This document shows positions 56,954 to 64,000 of a DNA stretch of 64,000 nucleotides, piece by piece. Position 1 is the first letter of the stretch. Every line of letters starts with the position of its first letter. Under the pieces are notes generated by a model. It was not told the DNA's origin. It searched no databases and saw nothing but the letters and a program-made list of their open reading frames with translations. The position numbers were made by a program, and so were the translations under genes. The stretch is taken from the NCBI GenBank assembly GCA_963714255.1, contig CAVQNU010000016.1, positions 170,415 to 234,414 on the forward strand, in the 5' to 3' direction. Origin of the DNA: Rhodovastum sp963714255. GTDB lineage: Bacteria; Pseudomonadota; Alphaproteobacteria; Acetobacterales; Acetobacteraceae.

Positions 56954-58420
56954 ATGAACGACAGCGACGGCGCCAGCCTGCCCGCAGCGGCGCCGGTCAC
57001 GGTCAGCACCACCCTTGGGCCGGGCGAGCTTCGCCGCATCCGCATCACGGCGCTGATCGTTGCCTGCGCGCTGTTCATGCAGAACGTGGACAGCACCGTC
57101 ATCGCCACCGCCTTGCCCACCATGGCGCGCGCGTTCGGCGCCGAGCCGGTGCGCATGAACGTGGCGCTGACCTCTTACCTGCTCAGCCTGGCGGTATTCA
57201 TTCCGGCGAGCGGCTGGATGGCCGACCGCTTCGGCGCCCGCAACGTCTTCCGCATCGCCATCCTCGTATTCACCCTTGGCTCGGTGCTGTGCGGCGCCGC
57301 GCAGTCGCTGCCGGGCCTGGTGCTGTTCCGTGTGCTGCAGGGGATCGGCGGGGCGATGATGGTGCCGGTCGGCCGGCTGCTGCTTTTGCGCAACGTGCCG
57401 AAATCGGAGCTGATCGCCGCCATGGCCTGGCTGACCACGCCGGCGCTGATCGGCCCGGTGGTGGGGCCGCCGCTCGGCGGTTTCATCACCACCTATTTTT
57501 CCTGGCGGCTGATTTTCGACATCAACATCCCCATGGGTGTCGCCGGCATCATCCTGGTCACTGTGTTTGTCGATGACGTGCGCGAGCCCACCGAGGCCCG
57601 GTTCAACTGGGTCGGTTTCGCCGTCTCCGCCGCGGCGCTTTCCTGTCTGATGTTCAGCTTCGAGACCGCCGGGCGCGGTGTCCTCCCGGCGTGGATTTCG
57701 TTTGCCGTGCTGGGCGCGGGCGTGCTGGCCGGGCTGGGCTATGCCGTGCATGCGCCGCGCCATCCGGCGCCGCTGATCGACTTCACGCTGCTGCGCTATC
57801 GCAGCTTCCTGGTGGCGGTGACCGCCGGCACGCTGTTTCGCATCGGCGTCGGGGCCATCCCGTTCCTGATGCCCATGATGCTGCAGCTGACCTTCGGCCG
57901 CAGCCCGCTGCAAAGCGGGTTCATCACCTTTGCCAGTTCGGCCGGCGCGCTGGTGATGAAGCCCGTGTCGATGACGGCGTTGCGGTTGCTCGGCTTTCGC
58001 GACACGCTGCTGATTAACGGCGCGCTCGCGGCCGTGCTGCTCGGGCTGTGCGCCGCGTTCCGGCCGGCCTGGCCGATGGCGGCGATCTATGTAGTGCTGC
58101 TGGCCGGCGGGTTTCTGCGGTCGCTGCAATTCACCGCCTACAACGCGCTGGCCTATGGCGAAATCCCGCGCGCGCGCATGAGTGCCGCCACCAGCCTCTA
58201 CAGCACCGTCCAGCAGGTGTCGCTGACGCTCGGCATCGCGACCGCCGCTGCCTCCCTCACCATGGCCATGAGCTTCGACGGCCACGCGGCGCCGGAACTG
58301 GGGGATTTCAGCCTTGCCTTCGTGGTGGTGGCGCTGTTTTCGTTGGCTGCTGCGCCGCTGTCGCTGCTTATGCCGCGGGATGTGGCTTCGGATGTGACCG
58401 GGCATCGGTTGAGGGAGTAA
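56954..58420 (+). CDS. MFS drug-type exporter (DHA2/EmrB-QacA-like)
   Basis: A 488-residue transporter with about 14 hydrophobic segments. It has NVDSTVIATALPTMARAFG (motif D1), GWMADRFGARNVFRIAI (motif A) and LRVLQGIGGAMM-like VLQGIGGAMMVPVGRLL plus TPALIGPVVGPPLGG (motif C of antiporters). Likely a proton-driven exporter of drugs or metabolites; substrate unknown. No membrane-fusion partner is adjacent. Confidence 0.9.
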   Translation: MNDSDGASLPAAAPVTVSTTLGPGELRRIRITALIVACALFMQNVDSTVIATALPTMARAFGAEPVRMNVALTSYLLSLAVFIPASGWMADRFGARNVFRIAILVFTLGSVLCGAAQSLPGLVLFRVLQGIGGAMMVPVGRLLLLRNVPKSELIAAMAWLTTPALIGPVVGPPLGGFITTYFSWRLIFDINIPMGVAGIILVTVFVDDVREPTEARFNWVGFAVSAAALSCLMFSFETAGRGVLPAWISFAVLGAGVLAGLGYAVHAPRHPAPLIDFTLLRYRSFLVAVTAGTLFRIGVGAIPFLMPMMLQLTFGRSPLQSGFITFASSAGALVMKPVSMTALRLLGFRDTLLINGALAAVLLGLCAAFRPAWPMAAIYVVLLAGGFLRSLQFTAYNALAYGEIPRARMSAATSLYSTVQQVSLTLGIATAAASLTMAMSFDGHAAPELGDFSLAFVVVALFSLAAAPLSLLMPRDVASDVTGHRLRE

Positions 58421-58422
58421 GG

Positions 58423-58542
58423 AAGGCCAGGGCTCTGCCCTGGACCCGCAAGGGGCCGAAAGGCCCCTTGACCCCGCTACTTAAGGAATGGGGTCAAGGG
58501 GGCCACCGCCCCCTTGCGGGTCCAGGGCAGAGCGCTGGCCTT
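58423..58542. repeat. Palindromic repeat A, copy 13 (no core)
   Basis: Left: CCAGGGC-TCT-GCCCTGG, CAAGGGGCC-GAAA-GGCCCCTTG. Right: CAAGGGGGC-CACC-GCCCCCTTG, CCAGGGC-AGA-GCGCTGG (one mismatch). It lies between the convergent MFS and ptsI genes. Confidence 0.9.
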
Positions 58543-58544
58543 AC

Positions 58545-60401
58545 TTACTTACTCTCCCCCCCAGGCAGTCCCATCACCATAGCCTTGATCCGCTCCGGAT
58601 CGGACTGTTCCATCACCCGCCGCGCGAACCGCACGCAGTCGTCGGTATTGGCTGCCCGCACCGCCTGTTTCACCCGCGGCACCGCGGAAGCGTTCATGCT
58701 GAAGCTGCGCAGGCCGAGGCCCAGCAGCAGCGGCGTCAGCCGCGGATTGGCCGCCATCTCGCCGCACACCGAAACCGGCATGCGCATGCGCAGGGCCGCT
58801 TCGGTGGCGAATTGCACCAGCCGGAGCACGGCCGGATGGAGCGGGTCATACAGGTCGGACGCCTCGCTGTCGCCCCGGTCGACCGCCAGCGTGTACATCG
58901 CCAGATCGTTGGTGCCGATGGCGAAGAAATCCGCCTCCAGCGCCAGCGCATCGGCCGACAGCGCGGCGCCGGGCGTTTCGATCATGATGCCGAGCGGCGG
59001 AATCGGGTCGGGCAGCCGGTCGCCGCGGCGGCGCAGGCGCCGCACCACACGGTCGTAGACCTCGCGGGCGGCCCGCACCTCGCCGACCGTGGTCACCATG
59101 GGCAGCAGCACCCGCGTCGGGCCCAGGACGGCTGCGTGCAGGATGGCGGCAAGCTGGGTTTCGAACAAATCGTGCCGGCGCAGCAGCAGGCGGATGCCGC
59201 GCAGGCCCAGCGCCGGGTTCGGGTCGGCGACCTCGGGCACCACGCCTTCGCTTTGCAGGGCCTCGATGTCCTTCTCGCCGCCCCAGTCGAGCACCCGAAT
59301 GGTCACCGGATCGCCGCCCATGGCCTCGATGACGCTGCGGTAGGTCTCGGCCTGCGCCTGTTCGTCGGGCAGGGTTTCGCGGTTCATAAACAGGAACTCG
59401 CTGCGCAGCAGGCCGATGCCGACGGCACCCGCCTGGGCGATCAGGGGCAGCTCGGCCGGGATTTCCATATTGGCCTGCAGCTCGACCGCCTCGCCGTCTT
59501 CTGTCATTGCCGGCAGCCGCCGCAGCCGGGCGAGTTTCTGCCGTTCGCGGGCGAAGGCGGTCACGCCGCGCCTTGCGGCGGCAAGTGTGGGCGGCAGCGG
59601 GTTGACGGTGACCGTGCCGGCGGCGCCGTCCACCACAACGGTGTCACCCGGCCGGGCATTCTGGCTCAGCCCGGCCACGCCGAGCACGGCCGGCATGCCC
59701 AGGGCGCGCAGCATGATAGCCGTGTGGCCGTCGGCGCCGCCTTCGTCGGTGGCGACGCCCGCCAGCCGCGCCGGGTCGAGCAGGGCGGCATCGGCCGGGC
59801 GCAGGCCCTCGCAGACCAGAACCGCCCCGTCCGGAACGCCGGCAAAGCTGCGAAAGGGCGTCTGGGTGAGGTTGCGCACCAGCCGGCGCGCGATTTCCCG
59901 CACTTCCTCGGCCCGCCGCTCGCGGCCGGCGGGATCGTCGTCGGCGGCGGGAAGGGCCAGGATGGCGGTGGCGATTTCCTCGCTCGCGTCCACCACCGCG
60001 GTTTCGGCACCGACCAGCAGTTCGCTGATCCGCCGGCGCGCCCCGCGCACCAGGCGCGAGGGGCCGACCATTTGCAGATAGGCGTCGATCAGCGGGGCGA
60101 TTTCGGCCTGGCTGGCCTCCGGCAGCACGCCCAGCCGGGCGCGCAGCTTCTGCAACTGCTTGCGCGACTGCTGCACCGCGGCCTCCAGGCGCGCGGTTTG
60201 CGCGGCGATGTCGGCGGCGGCGATCTTCTGGTGCACCACCTCGGTGCGCGGTTCCGCGGCGCCGAACACCGGACCGATGGCAATCCCGGGCGAAACCGGA
60301 ATGCCGACCAGCCGGCGTTCGGGTCGGGGGGAGGCGGCCGGCGTGGCGGCGCGGGGCCGGCGCGCCGGCCGCGGCGCGTCATCCTCGGGAAGGGCCATCA
60401 A
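58545..60401 (-). CDS. ptsI: PTS enzyme I (PEP-protein phosphotransferase)
   Basis: A 618-residue enzyme that takes phosphate from PEP to HPr. The active His is in GGADGHTAIMLRALGMPAVLG, and the PEP-binding Cys region is VCGEMAANPRLTPLLLGLG. There is no N-terminal GAF domain, so it is EI-Ntr in role but PtsI-like in architecture. It is last in a run hprK-rapZ-EIIA-HPr-EI with no sugar permease, the regulatory PTS of alphaproteobacteria. Confidence 0.93.
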   Translation of the reverse strand: MMALPEDDAPRPARRPRAATPAASPRPERRLVGIPVSPGIAIGPVFGAAEPRTEVVHQKIAAADIAAQTARLEAAVQQSRKQLQKLRARLGVLPEASQAEIAPLIDAYLQMVGPSRLVRGARRRISELLVGAETAVVDASEEIATAILALPAADDDPAGRERRAEEVREIARRLVRNLTQTPFRSFAGVPDGAVLVCEGLRPADAALLDPARLAGVATDEGGADGHTAIMLRALGMPAVLGVAGLSQNARPGDTVVVDGAAGTVTVNPLPPTLAAARRGVTAFARERQKLARLRRLPAMTEDGEAVELQANMEIPAELPLIAQAGAVGIGLLRSEFLFMNRETLPDEQAQAETYRSVIEAMGGDPVTIRVLDWGGEKDIEALQSEGVVPEVADPNPALGLRGIRLLLRRHDLFETQLAAILHAAVLGPTRVLLPMVTTVGEVRAAREVYDRVVRRLRRRGDRLPDPIPPLGIMIETPGAALSADALALEADFFAIGTNDLAMYTLAVDRGDSEASDLYDPLHPAVLRLVQFATEAALRMRMPVSVCGEMAANPRLTPLLLGLGLRSFSMNASAVPRVKQAVRAANTDDCVRFARRVMEQSDPERIKAMVMGLPGGESK

Positions 60402-60507
60402 CTCGGGGCTTGTGCGAAAAGCGAAGCTTCGTCTGAATGCAGGCCGATATCAACGCGTATTTCCGACCGCCGGCGTCAGTCCGCTTTGGTGCCAGTCCGC
60501 TTCGGCG

Positions 60508-60813
60508 TCAGTCCGCTTCGTTGAACCCGCACTCGATGAGGTCGCTGAGCGCTTCCAGCGCTTCTTTGGCGTCCCAGCCCTCGGCGCGCAGCTCGATGGC
60601 GGCGCCGAGCCCGGCGCCGAGCATCATCAGCCCCATGATGGAGCGGGCGGGGACGGACTGGCCGTCTTTCACCACGTCCACGGCGGCGCCGAACCGCTCG
60701 GCCAAAGTGACAAATTTTGCCGCGGCCCTGGCATGCAGGCCGCGGCGATTGCGGATGATGAGCGTGCGGGTGAGGACGGGGACGTCGCTGGCGTCGAACC
60801 CGTCGCTGCTCAT
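60508..60813 (-). CDS. ptsH: HPr phosphocarrier
   Basis: A 101-residue HPr with His in RNRRGLHARAAAKFV and the kinase-target Ser in ARSIMGLMMLGAG. The N-terminus has ~15 extra residues. Start MSSDGFDAS overlaps the EIIA stop (ATGA). The Ser would be phosphorylated by HprK encoded upstream. It relays phosphate from EI to the EIIA. Confidence 0.94.
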   Translation of the reverse strand: MSSDGFDASDVPVLTRTLIIRNRRGLHARAAAKFVTLAERFGAAVDVVKDGQSVPARSIMGLMMLGAGLGAAIELRAEGWDAKEALEALSDLIECGFNEAD

Positions 60814-61361
60814 CCCGACGGGTCCTTGCCCACGGCCTGGACGGGTGCCGGCCGGGCCTGTGCGCACGCGGCCGACACGGGGAGGCTCGGCAACGGCATG
60901 GAAGTCTGAGCGGCGCGGCCGTTCATGCCGACGGAGGGGGCGGGCTGCGCTTCACGCGCGTGCCCGTTAGGAAGCACATGGCTGGCGGCGGCGATGTATT
61001 TGCGCCCCGCGGTCTGGGCGCAGTCCACCGCATCGGCCAACGGCTGGTTCGAGCGGACCTTGGCCAGCTTTACCAGCATCGGCAGATTGACGCCGGCAAT
61101 CACCTCGACGCCCGGGCGGTCCATCTGCGAAATAGCGAGGTTGCTGGGCGTGCCGCCGAACATGTCGGTCAGCAGAACGACCCCATCGCCGGTGTCCACG
61201 CCGTTGATGCAGCGCTGGATCTCGGCGCGGCGTTCCTCGATGTCGTCATCGGGCCCGATACAGACCGTTGCCACGTTCCGTTGGGCCCCAACCACATGTT
61301 CCATGGCCAACCGCAACTCCTCGGCGAGCCGGCCATGGGTGACCAGTACGAGACCGATCAT
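60810..61361 (-). CDS. PTS EIIA of the mannose family
   Basis: A 183-residue EIIA-Man-type protein. The phospho-His is in GLVLVTHGRLAEELRLA; VVLLTDMFGGTPSNLA and VIAGVNLPMLVKL follow. About 55 residues of proline/alanine-rich tail after KYIAAASH are unusual for the stand-alone domain. With no IIB/IIC partner it probably regulates other proteins by its phosphorylation state. It lies 9 bases after rapZ. Confidence 0.9.
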   Translation of the reverse strand: MIGLVLVTHGRLAEELRLAMEHVVGAQRNVATVCIGPDDDIEERRAEIQRCINGVDTGDGVVLLTDMFGGTPSNLAISQMDRPGVEVIAGVNLPMLVKLAKVRSNQPLADAVDCAQTAGRKYIAAASHVLPNGHAREAQPAPSVGMNGRAAQTSMPLPSLPVSAACAQARPAPVQAVGKDPSG

Positions 61362-61370
61362 GGGACGGTG

Positions 61371-62386
61371 TCAGGCCTCCTGTGCCTGGACGGACGCATG
61401 CTGCGTGCTGGCCGACGCGTCCACATTGTACGGCTGGGACGGCACGGCTGCATGGGGTTCTGCGAGCGCGGTTGCCTCGCGGAGCAATTCACGGTGCGTG
61501 GTGGTCACTCGCCAGCCTGCCTCGGTCAAATGGGCCGCCAATTGCTCGACGATGTGAACCGAACGGTGACGCCCGCCCGTGCATCCCACCGCGATGGTCG
61601 CATATTTTTTGCCTTCCTGCACGAATCGCGGCAAGATCAAGCCGAGCAGTCCGGTCACCCGGTCGAAAAACCCCCGATAGTCAGGGTCCTCCTCGACATA
61701 AGCACCAACCCCCGGGTCCATGCCAGTGCACGGCCTCAACGCGTCAACATAGTGTGGATTGCGCAGAAAACGGGCGTCGAAAACCATGTCCGACTCGCGG
61801 GGCAGGCCCGCCGGAAACGCGAATGATATCAGACCGACCGCCAGGCCCGTACGGGTGTCAGCGAACGCGTCCAGGCCATAGCGCCGTTCGATGAGGCGCC
61901 GCAAGGCCGGGATCGGCACGTCGGAGGTGTCGATGACAAAATCGGCCGCCTCGCGGAGTTGGGCGGTCAGCGCCTGCTCGGCGGCGATGCCGTCGGCCAC
62001 CCGTCCGTGCGGCGATAGCGGATGGCGCCGGCGCGTTTCGGTGTAGCGGCGCAGCAGCACCGCCTCGTCGGCCCAGGCATAGACCAGCTCCGCCGCCACC
62101 GCCGGGTGTTGCCGCAGCCGGGCCAGCGTCGCCAGCACCGCGCCCACGTCGAAACCGCGGCTGCGTGCGTCCACGCCCACGGCGATCCGGCGGCCGGCGC
62201 CGGCCGGCCCGCCGCTGCCCTGGGCGCCGGTCACCAGCGCCTCGATCATGCCGAGGGGCGGATTGTCGATCGCTTCGTAGCCGAGATCCTCCAGCATGCG
62301 CAGGATCGACAGTTTGCCGGCGCCCGACAAGCCGGTGACCAGCAGTACAAGTTCCGGCGTCCTGGGTTACCGGCCGAACCGCTCAT
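61371..62386 (-). CDS. rapZ: RapZ/YvcJ-type nucleotide-binding protein (frameshift near start)
   Basis: A P-loop protein that binds RNA or nucleotides and controls cell-wall precursor supply in studied bacteria. LVTGLSGAGKLSILRMLEDLGYEAIDNPP and, near the C-terminus, GCTGGRHRSVHIVEQLA are diagnostic. The natural ATG at 62386 overlaps the hprK stop, but the P-loop lies in another frame. One missing base near 62356 (CGCCGG instead of CGCCCGG on the coding strand) would restore MSGSAGNPGRPELVLLVTG. The Walker A Ser/Thr is Leu (GKL). Confidence 0.85.
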
Positions 62387-62832
62387 GGCCTGGCGGCCTC
62401 CGGCTCGAACGCTCCGGCCTCCTGCTGCAGCAGCCCCTCGGCGCAGTCCAGGGCCAGCGCGACGCGTTGCGCCGCGCTGGCGGCGAAGGCGTCGAGCGCA
62501 ATCAAGGGCAGGCCGAGCTGCGGGTGACGGGCCGGCGAGGGCAAGCGTGCGGCGGGACGGCCGAGGTCGATTGCCAGGGCCAGCCGGGCCCGCGGCAGAT
62601 GCGGCAGGCGCAGCAGGCCGAGGCCCCGCACTTCCAGCAGTCCAGCCAGAGCGGGTGGCGGGCTGGCCACCCCGTCTTCGACCTCGACGCGATCGTCGGC
62701 CACCAGCATGAATCCGCGGTCAAGCAGGCGCAACAGGAGGTCCGACTTGCCGGACCCCGCTGGACCTGTCAGCAGCACCCCCACAGCTTCGCGCGCCGCA
62801 CAACTGGCGTGTATCTGCATGGCGCGCACCAT
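62383..62832 (-). CDS. hprK: HPr kinase/phosphorylase, short alphaproteobacterial form
   Basis: About 149 residues, the catalytic domain only, as usual in alphaproteobacteria. Walker A LLTGPAGSGKSDLLLRLLDRG and LVADDRVEVE are intact. Phosphorylates HPr on Ser. Start at MVRAMQIHAS, with MQIHAS four codons later as the alternative. Stop overlaps the rapZ start. First gene of the regulatory PTS run. Confidence 0.9.
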   Translation of the reverse strand: MVRAMQIHASCAAREAVGVLLTGPAGSGKSDLLLRLLDRGFMLVADDRVEVEDGVASPPPALAGLLEVRGLGLLRLPHLPRARLALAIDLGRPAARLPSPARHPQLGLPLIALDAFAASAAQRVALALDCAEGLLQQEAGAFEPEAARP

Positions 62833-62921
62833 GCAAATTCCTGCGGCGCAACGGAAGAGTGATTTCTTTGCCCTTGCCTTCACAGGGAGGAGCGGATGGG
62901 CGGGGAGATGAGGAAGTGAGC

Positions 62922-63191
62922 AAGGCCAGGGCTCTGCCCTGGACCCGCAAGGGGGCGGCGGCCCCCTTGACCCCAAAACTTAAGAAGGTCATGAGTTCCA
63001 AGGGGATGTGGCCTTTGGGGGGCCAGGGCAAAGCCGTCGCGCCGAAGGCGCGCTGCGCCGGGGTCGCGCCGAAGGCGCGCTGCGCCGGGGTCGCGCCGAA
63101 GGCGCGCTGCGACGGGGGTGGGCCTCGGGGCTACGTCCCGATCGGACCGAGCGACGCAATCCCGGAGCCTATGGGGCAGACCCCTGGCCTT
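62922..63191. repeat. Palindromic repeat A, copy 14 (right half invaded)
   Basis: The left module is regular (CCAGGGC-TCT-GCCCTGG, CAAGGGGGC-GGCG-GCCCCCTTG). The right half begins with TTCCAAGGGG and ends with CCCCTGGCCTT but is split by about 170 bases containing three 27 bp tandem units. It lies between SirB1-like and hprK on the same strand. Confidence 0.8.
63037..63117. repeat. three tandem 27 bp units
   Basis: Unit TCGCGCCGAAGGCGCGCTGC + GCCGGGG is repeated three times (63037, 63064, 63091), the last with one C-to-A change. Each unit contains the short palindrome GCGCC-GAA-GGCGC. A related single unit in reverse orientation is found in copy 7 at 29222-29256. Confidence 0.9.
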
Positions 63192-63342
63192 GCTTCCTCT
63201 CCCTTGTCCGGGCCAGCGAGGTCACGCCAGCCTGTCTTTCCACAACATCGTCCCGCCACGAGATCGCCACGGCTGCCGCGCGGATCGCCCGCTGGGCGCG
63301 TTGGCGGCGGCCTTTGCGGCAAGGACGCTGAGATGTTCGTGC

Positions 63343-63372
63343 CCGAGTTGACCCGCCGGACGGTCAACTCGG
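63343..63372 (-). terminator. hairpin overlapping SirB1-like stop codon
   Basis: Perfect 11 bp stem CCGAGTTGACC / GGTCAACTCGG with an 8-base loop. The stop codon TGA is inside the right arm. No T-run; it may be a transcript 3' end. Confidence 0.5.
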
Positions 63373-64000
63373 CCGCGAGCGCAGATGCTCCATGGCGGCG
63401 CGGGTGCGCGATGCCGCCTCCCCTTGCGGCACCAGGCGCAGGAACCGGTCGTAGCAGCGCAGCGCGGCATCCACCCGCTCGAGCCGCTGGTTCAGCGTGC
63501 CGGCCTCGCGCCACAGCCTGGAATTGTCCGGGGCGATGCGCAGCATGTCTTCGACGCAGGCCAGCGCCCCGGCCAGGTCGCCGGCGCCGACGCGGCGGTG
63601 CTTGATGTTGGTCTGCAGCCGCAGCAGCACCGCGCGTGAGGACATCGGCGCGAGCAGTCCGGGCCGCAGGTCGGCCTGCCGTCCCTCGACCGACCTCAGC
63701 AGCCGCCGCAGTGCCGCAGAGTCGAGCGGGGTGCCGCCGGCGAACACGTCGAGCACGGTCTTGCCACCGCCGCCTTCCAGCGCCAGCAGGAAATGGCCTG
63801 GGAAGTCGGCGCCATGCGCTGCCCAGCCGACCGTGCGCGCCGCGTGCAGCCACAGGATGCCGAGCGCCACCGGCAGGCCGCGGCGGCGCTCGATCACATT
63901 GATGAGGTTGGCATTGCGCAGGTTATCGTAGTCCTCGGCATCACCAGCGTAGGCGTGCCGTGCCGAAAGCAGCAGCGCCAGCACCCGCGCGCGGGTGGGA
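63364..64000 (-). CDS. SirB1-family transglutaminase-like/TPR protein (partial)
   Basis: At least 212 residues; the N-terminus lies beyond the window. RNANLINVIERRRGLPVALGILWLHAARTVGW is the SirB1 core, DFPGHFLLAL holds a conserved His, and the C-terminal TPR-like helices (ALACVEDMLRIAPDNSRLWREAGTLNQRLE) complete it. Members have a transglutaminase-like fold of unknown activity. A GTG at 63984 is internal, since conserved sequence continues upstream (PTRARVLALLLSARH). Confidence 0.85.
   Translation of the reverse strand, partial: PTRARVLALLLSARHAYAGDAEDYDNLRNANLINVIERRRGLPVALGILWLHAARTVGWAAHGADFPGHFLLALEGGGGKTVLDVFAGGTPLDSAALRRLLRSVEGRQADLRPGLLAPMSSRAVLLRLQTNIKHRRVGAGDLAGALACVEDMLRIAPDNSRLWREAGTLNQRLERVDAALRCYDRFLRLVPQGEAASRTRAAMEHLRSRPS

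Larger units (their letters stand above)
62833..63363. other. gap between SirB1-like gene and hprK
   Basis: These 531 bases hold repeat A copy 14 with its tandem 27 bp insert (separate entries) and about 170 bases with no recognisable gene (63192-63363). The hprK promoter is expected in the ~90 bases just right of 62832. Confidence 0.6.

Noticed and set aside
63037..63117. The three 27 bp direct repeats as a mini CRISPR
   Set aside because: The units are contiguous, with no spacers between them.

Overview
The window is a 64 kb piece of a GC-rich alphaproteobacterial chromosome, most likely from the acetic acid bacteria and relatives (Acetobacteraceae/Rhodospirillales). The evidence is synteny and gene content: ppsR-maf divergent from hemE-hemH-hemJ-rho; hemC-hemD-Mic60-hemY divergent from tsaD; leuS-lptE-holA converging on mnmE-mnmG-rsmG-parA-parB; a regulatory PTS without sugar permeases; and an Acetobacteraceae-like porin. 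Nearly everything is housekeeping. The only recognisable transposase remnants are at the left edge (an ISL3 fragment abutting an IS66 fragment).

Layout. 0-1.5 kb: IS debris and a small inverted-repeat element. 1.5-6.8 kb: YdcF-like protein, two SAM methyltransferases, a SpoU/TrmH RNA methylase, an IalB-family protein and rlmN. 6.8-13.1 kb: acnA, ccmA-mgtC-ccmB (an MgtC-family gene splits the usual ccmAB pair), an FMN-binding protein and maf. 13.1-19.2 kb: ppsR / putative chromosomal origin / hemE-hemH-HAD-hemJ-rho. 19.5-22.4 kb: isocitrate lyase and its divergent XRE-type regulator. 22.4-27.3 kb: an accessory locus with two paralogous predicted exported proteins, a DUF2946-like protein, CopC and a CopD-cytochrome c fusion, probably for copper handling. 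27.4-36.6 kb: ahcY, gpsA, rlmJ, tsaD, hemCD, Mic60, hemY. 36.6-44.6 kb: two M23 peptidases, a GATase, kup, yggS, a ThiE-like protein, a porin and a DUF3576 lipoprotein. 44.8-55 kb: leuS to mnmE with two perfect parS sites, then a 2Fe-2S protein. 55.3-58.4 kb: ogt, a quinone oxidoreductase and an MFS exporter. 58.5-64 kb: EI, HPr, EIIA, RapZ and HprK, plus a SirB1-like protein cut by the window edge.

The most striking non-genic feature is a dispersed palindromic repeat with 14 copies. Each half is a pair of hairpins whose stems differ between copies by compensatory changes. Full copies are inverted duplications around a third, variable hairpin. Copies occupy 8 of the 9 convergent gene junctions (IS remnants excluded), none of the 9 divergent junctions, and otherwise lie behind gene 3' ends inside same-strand runs. 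Several genes end inside a copy and so carry repeat-encoded C-terminal tails. Two copies have been invaded by a 27 bp GC-rich unit.

Five reading frames (ISL3 transposase, paralog 1, hemY, leuS, rapZ) are each broken by one base. Because leuS should be essential, sequencing or assembly errors are a likely explanation for most of them.
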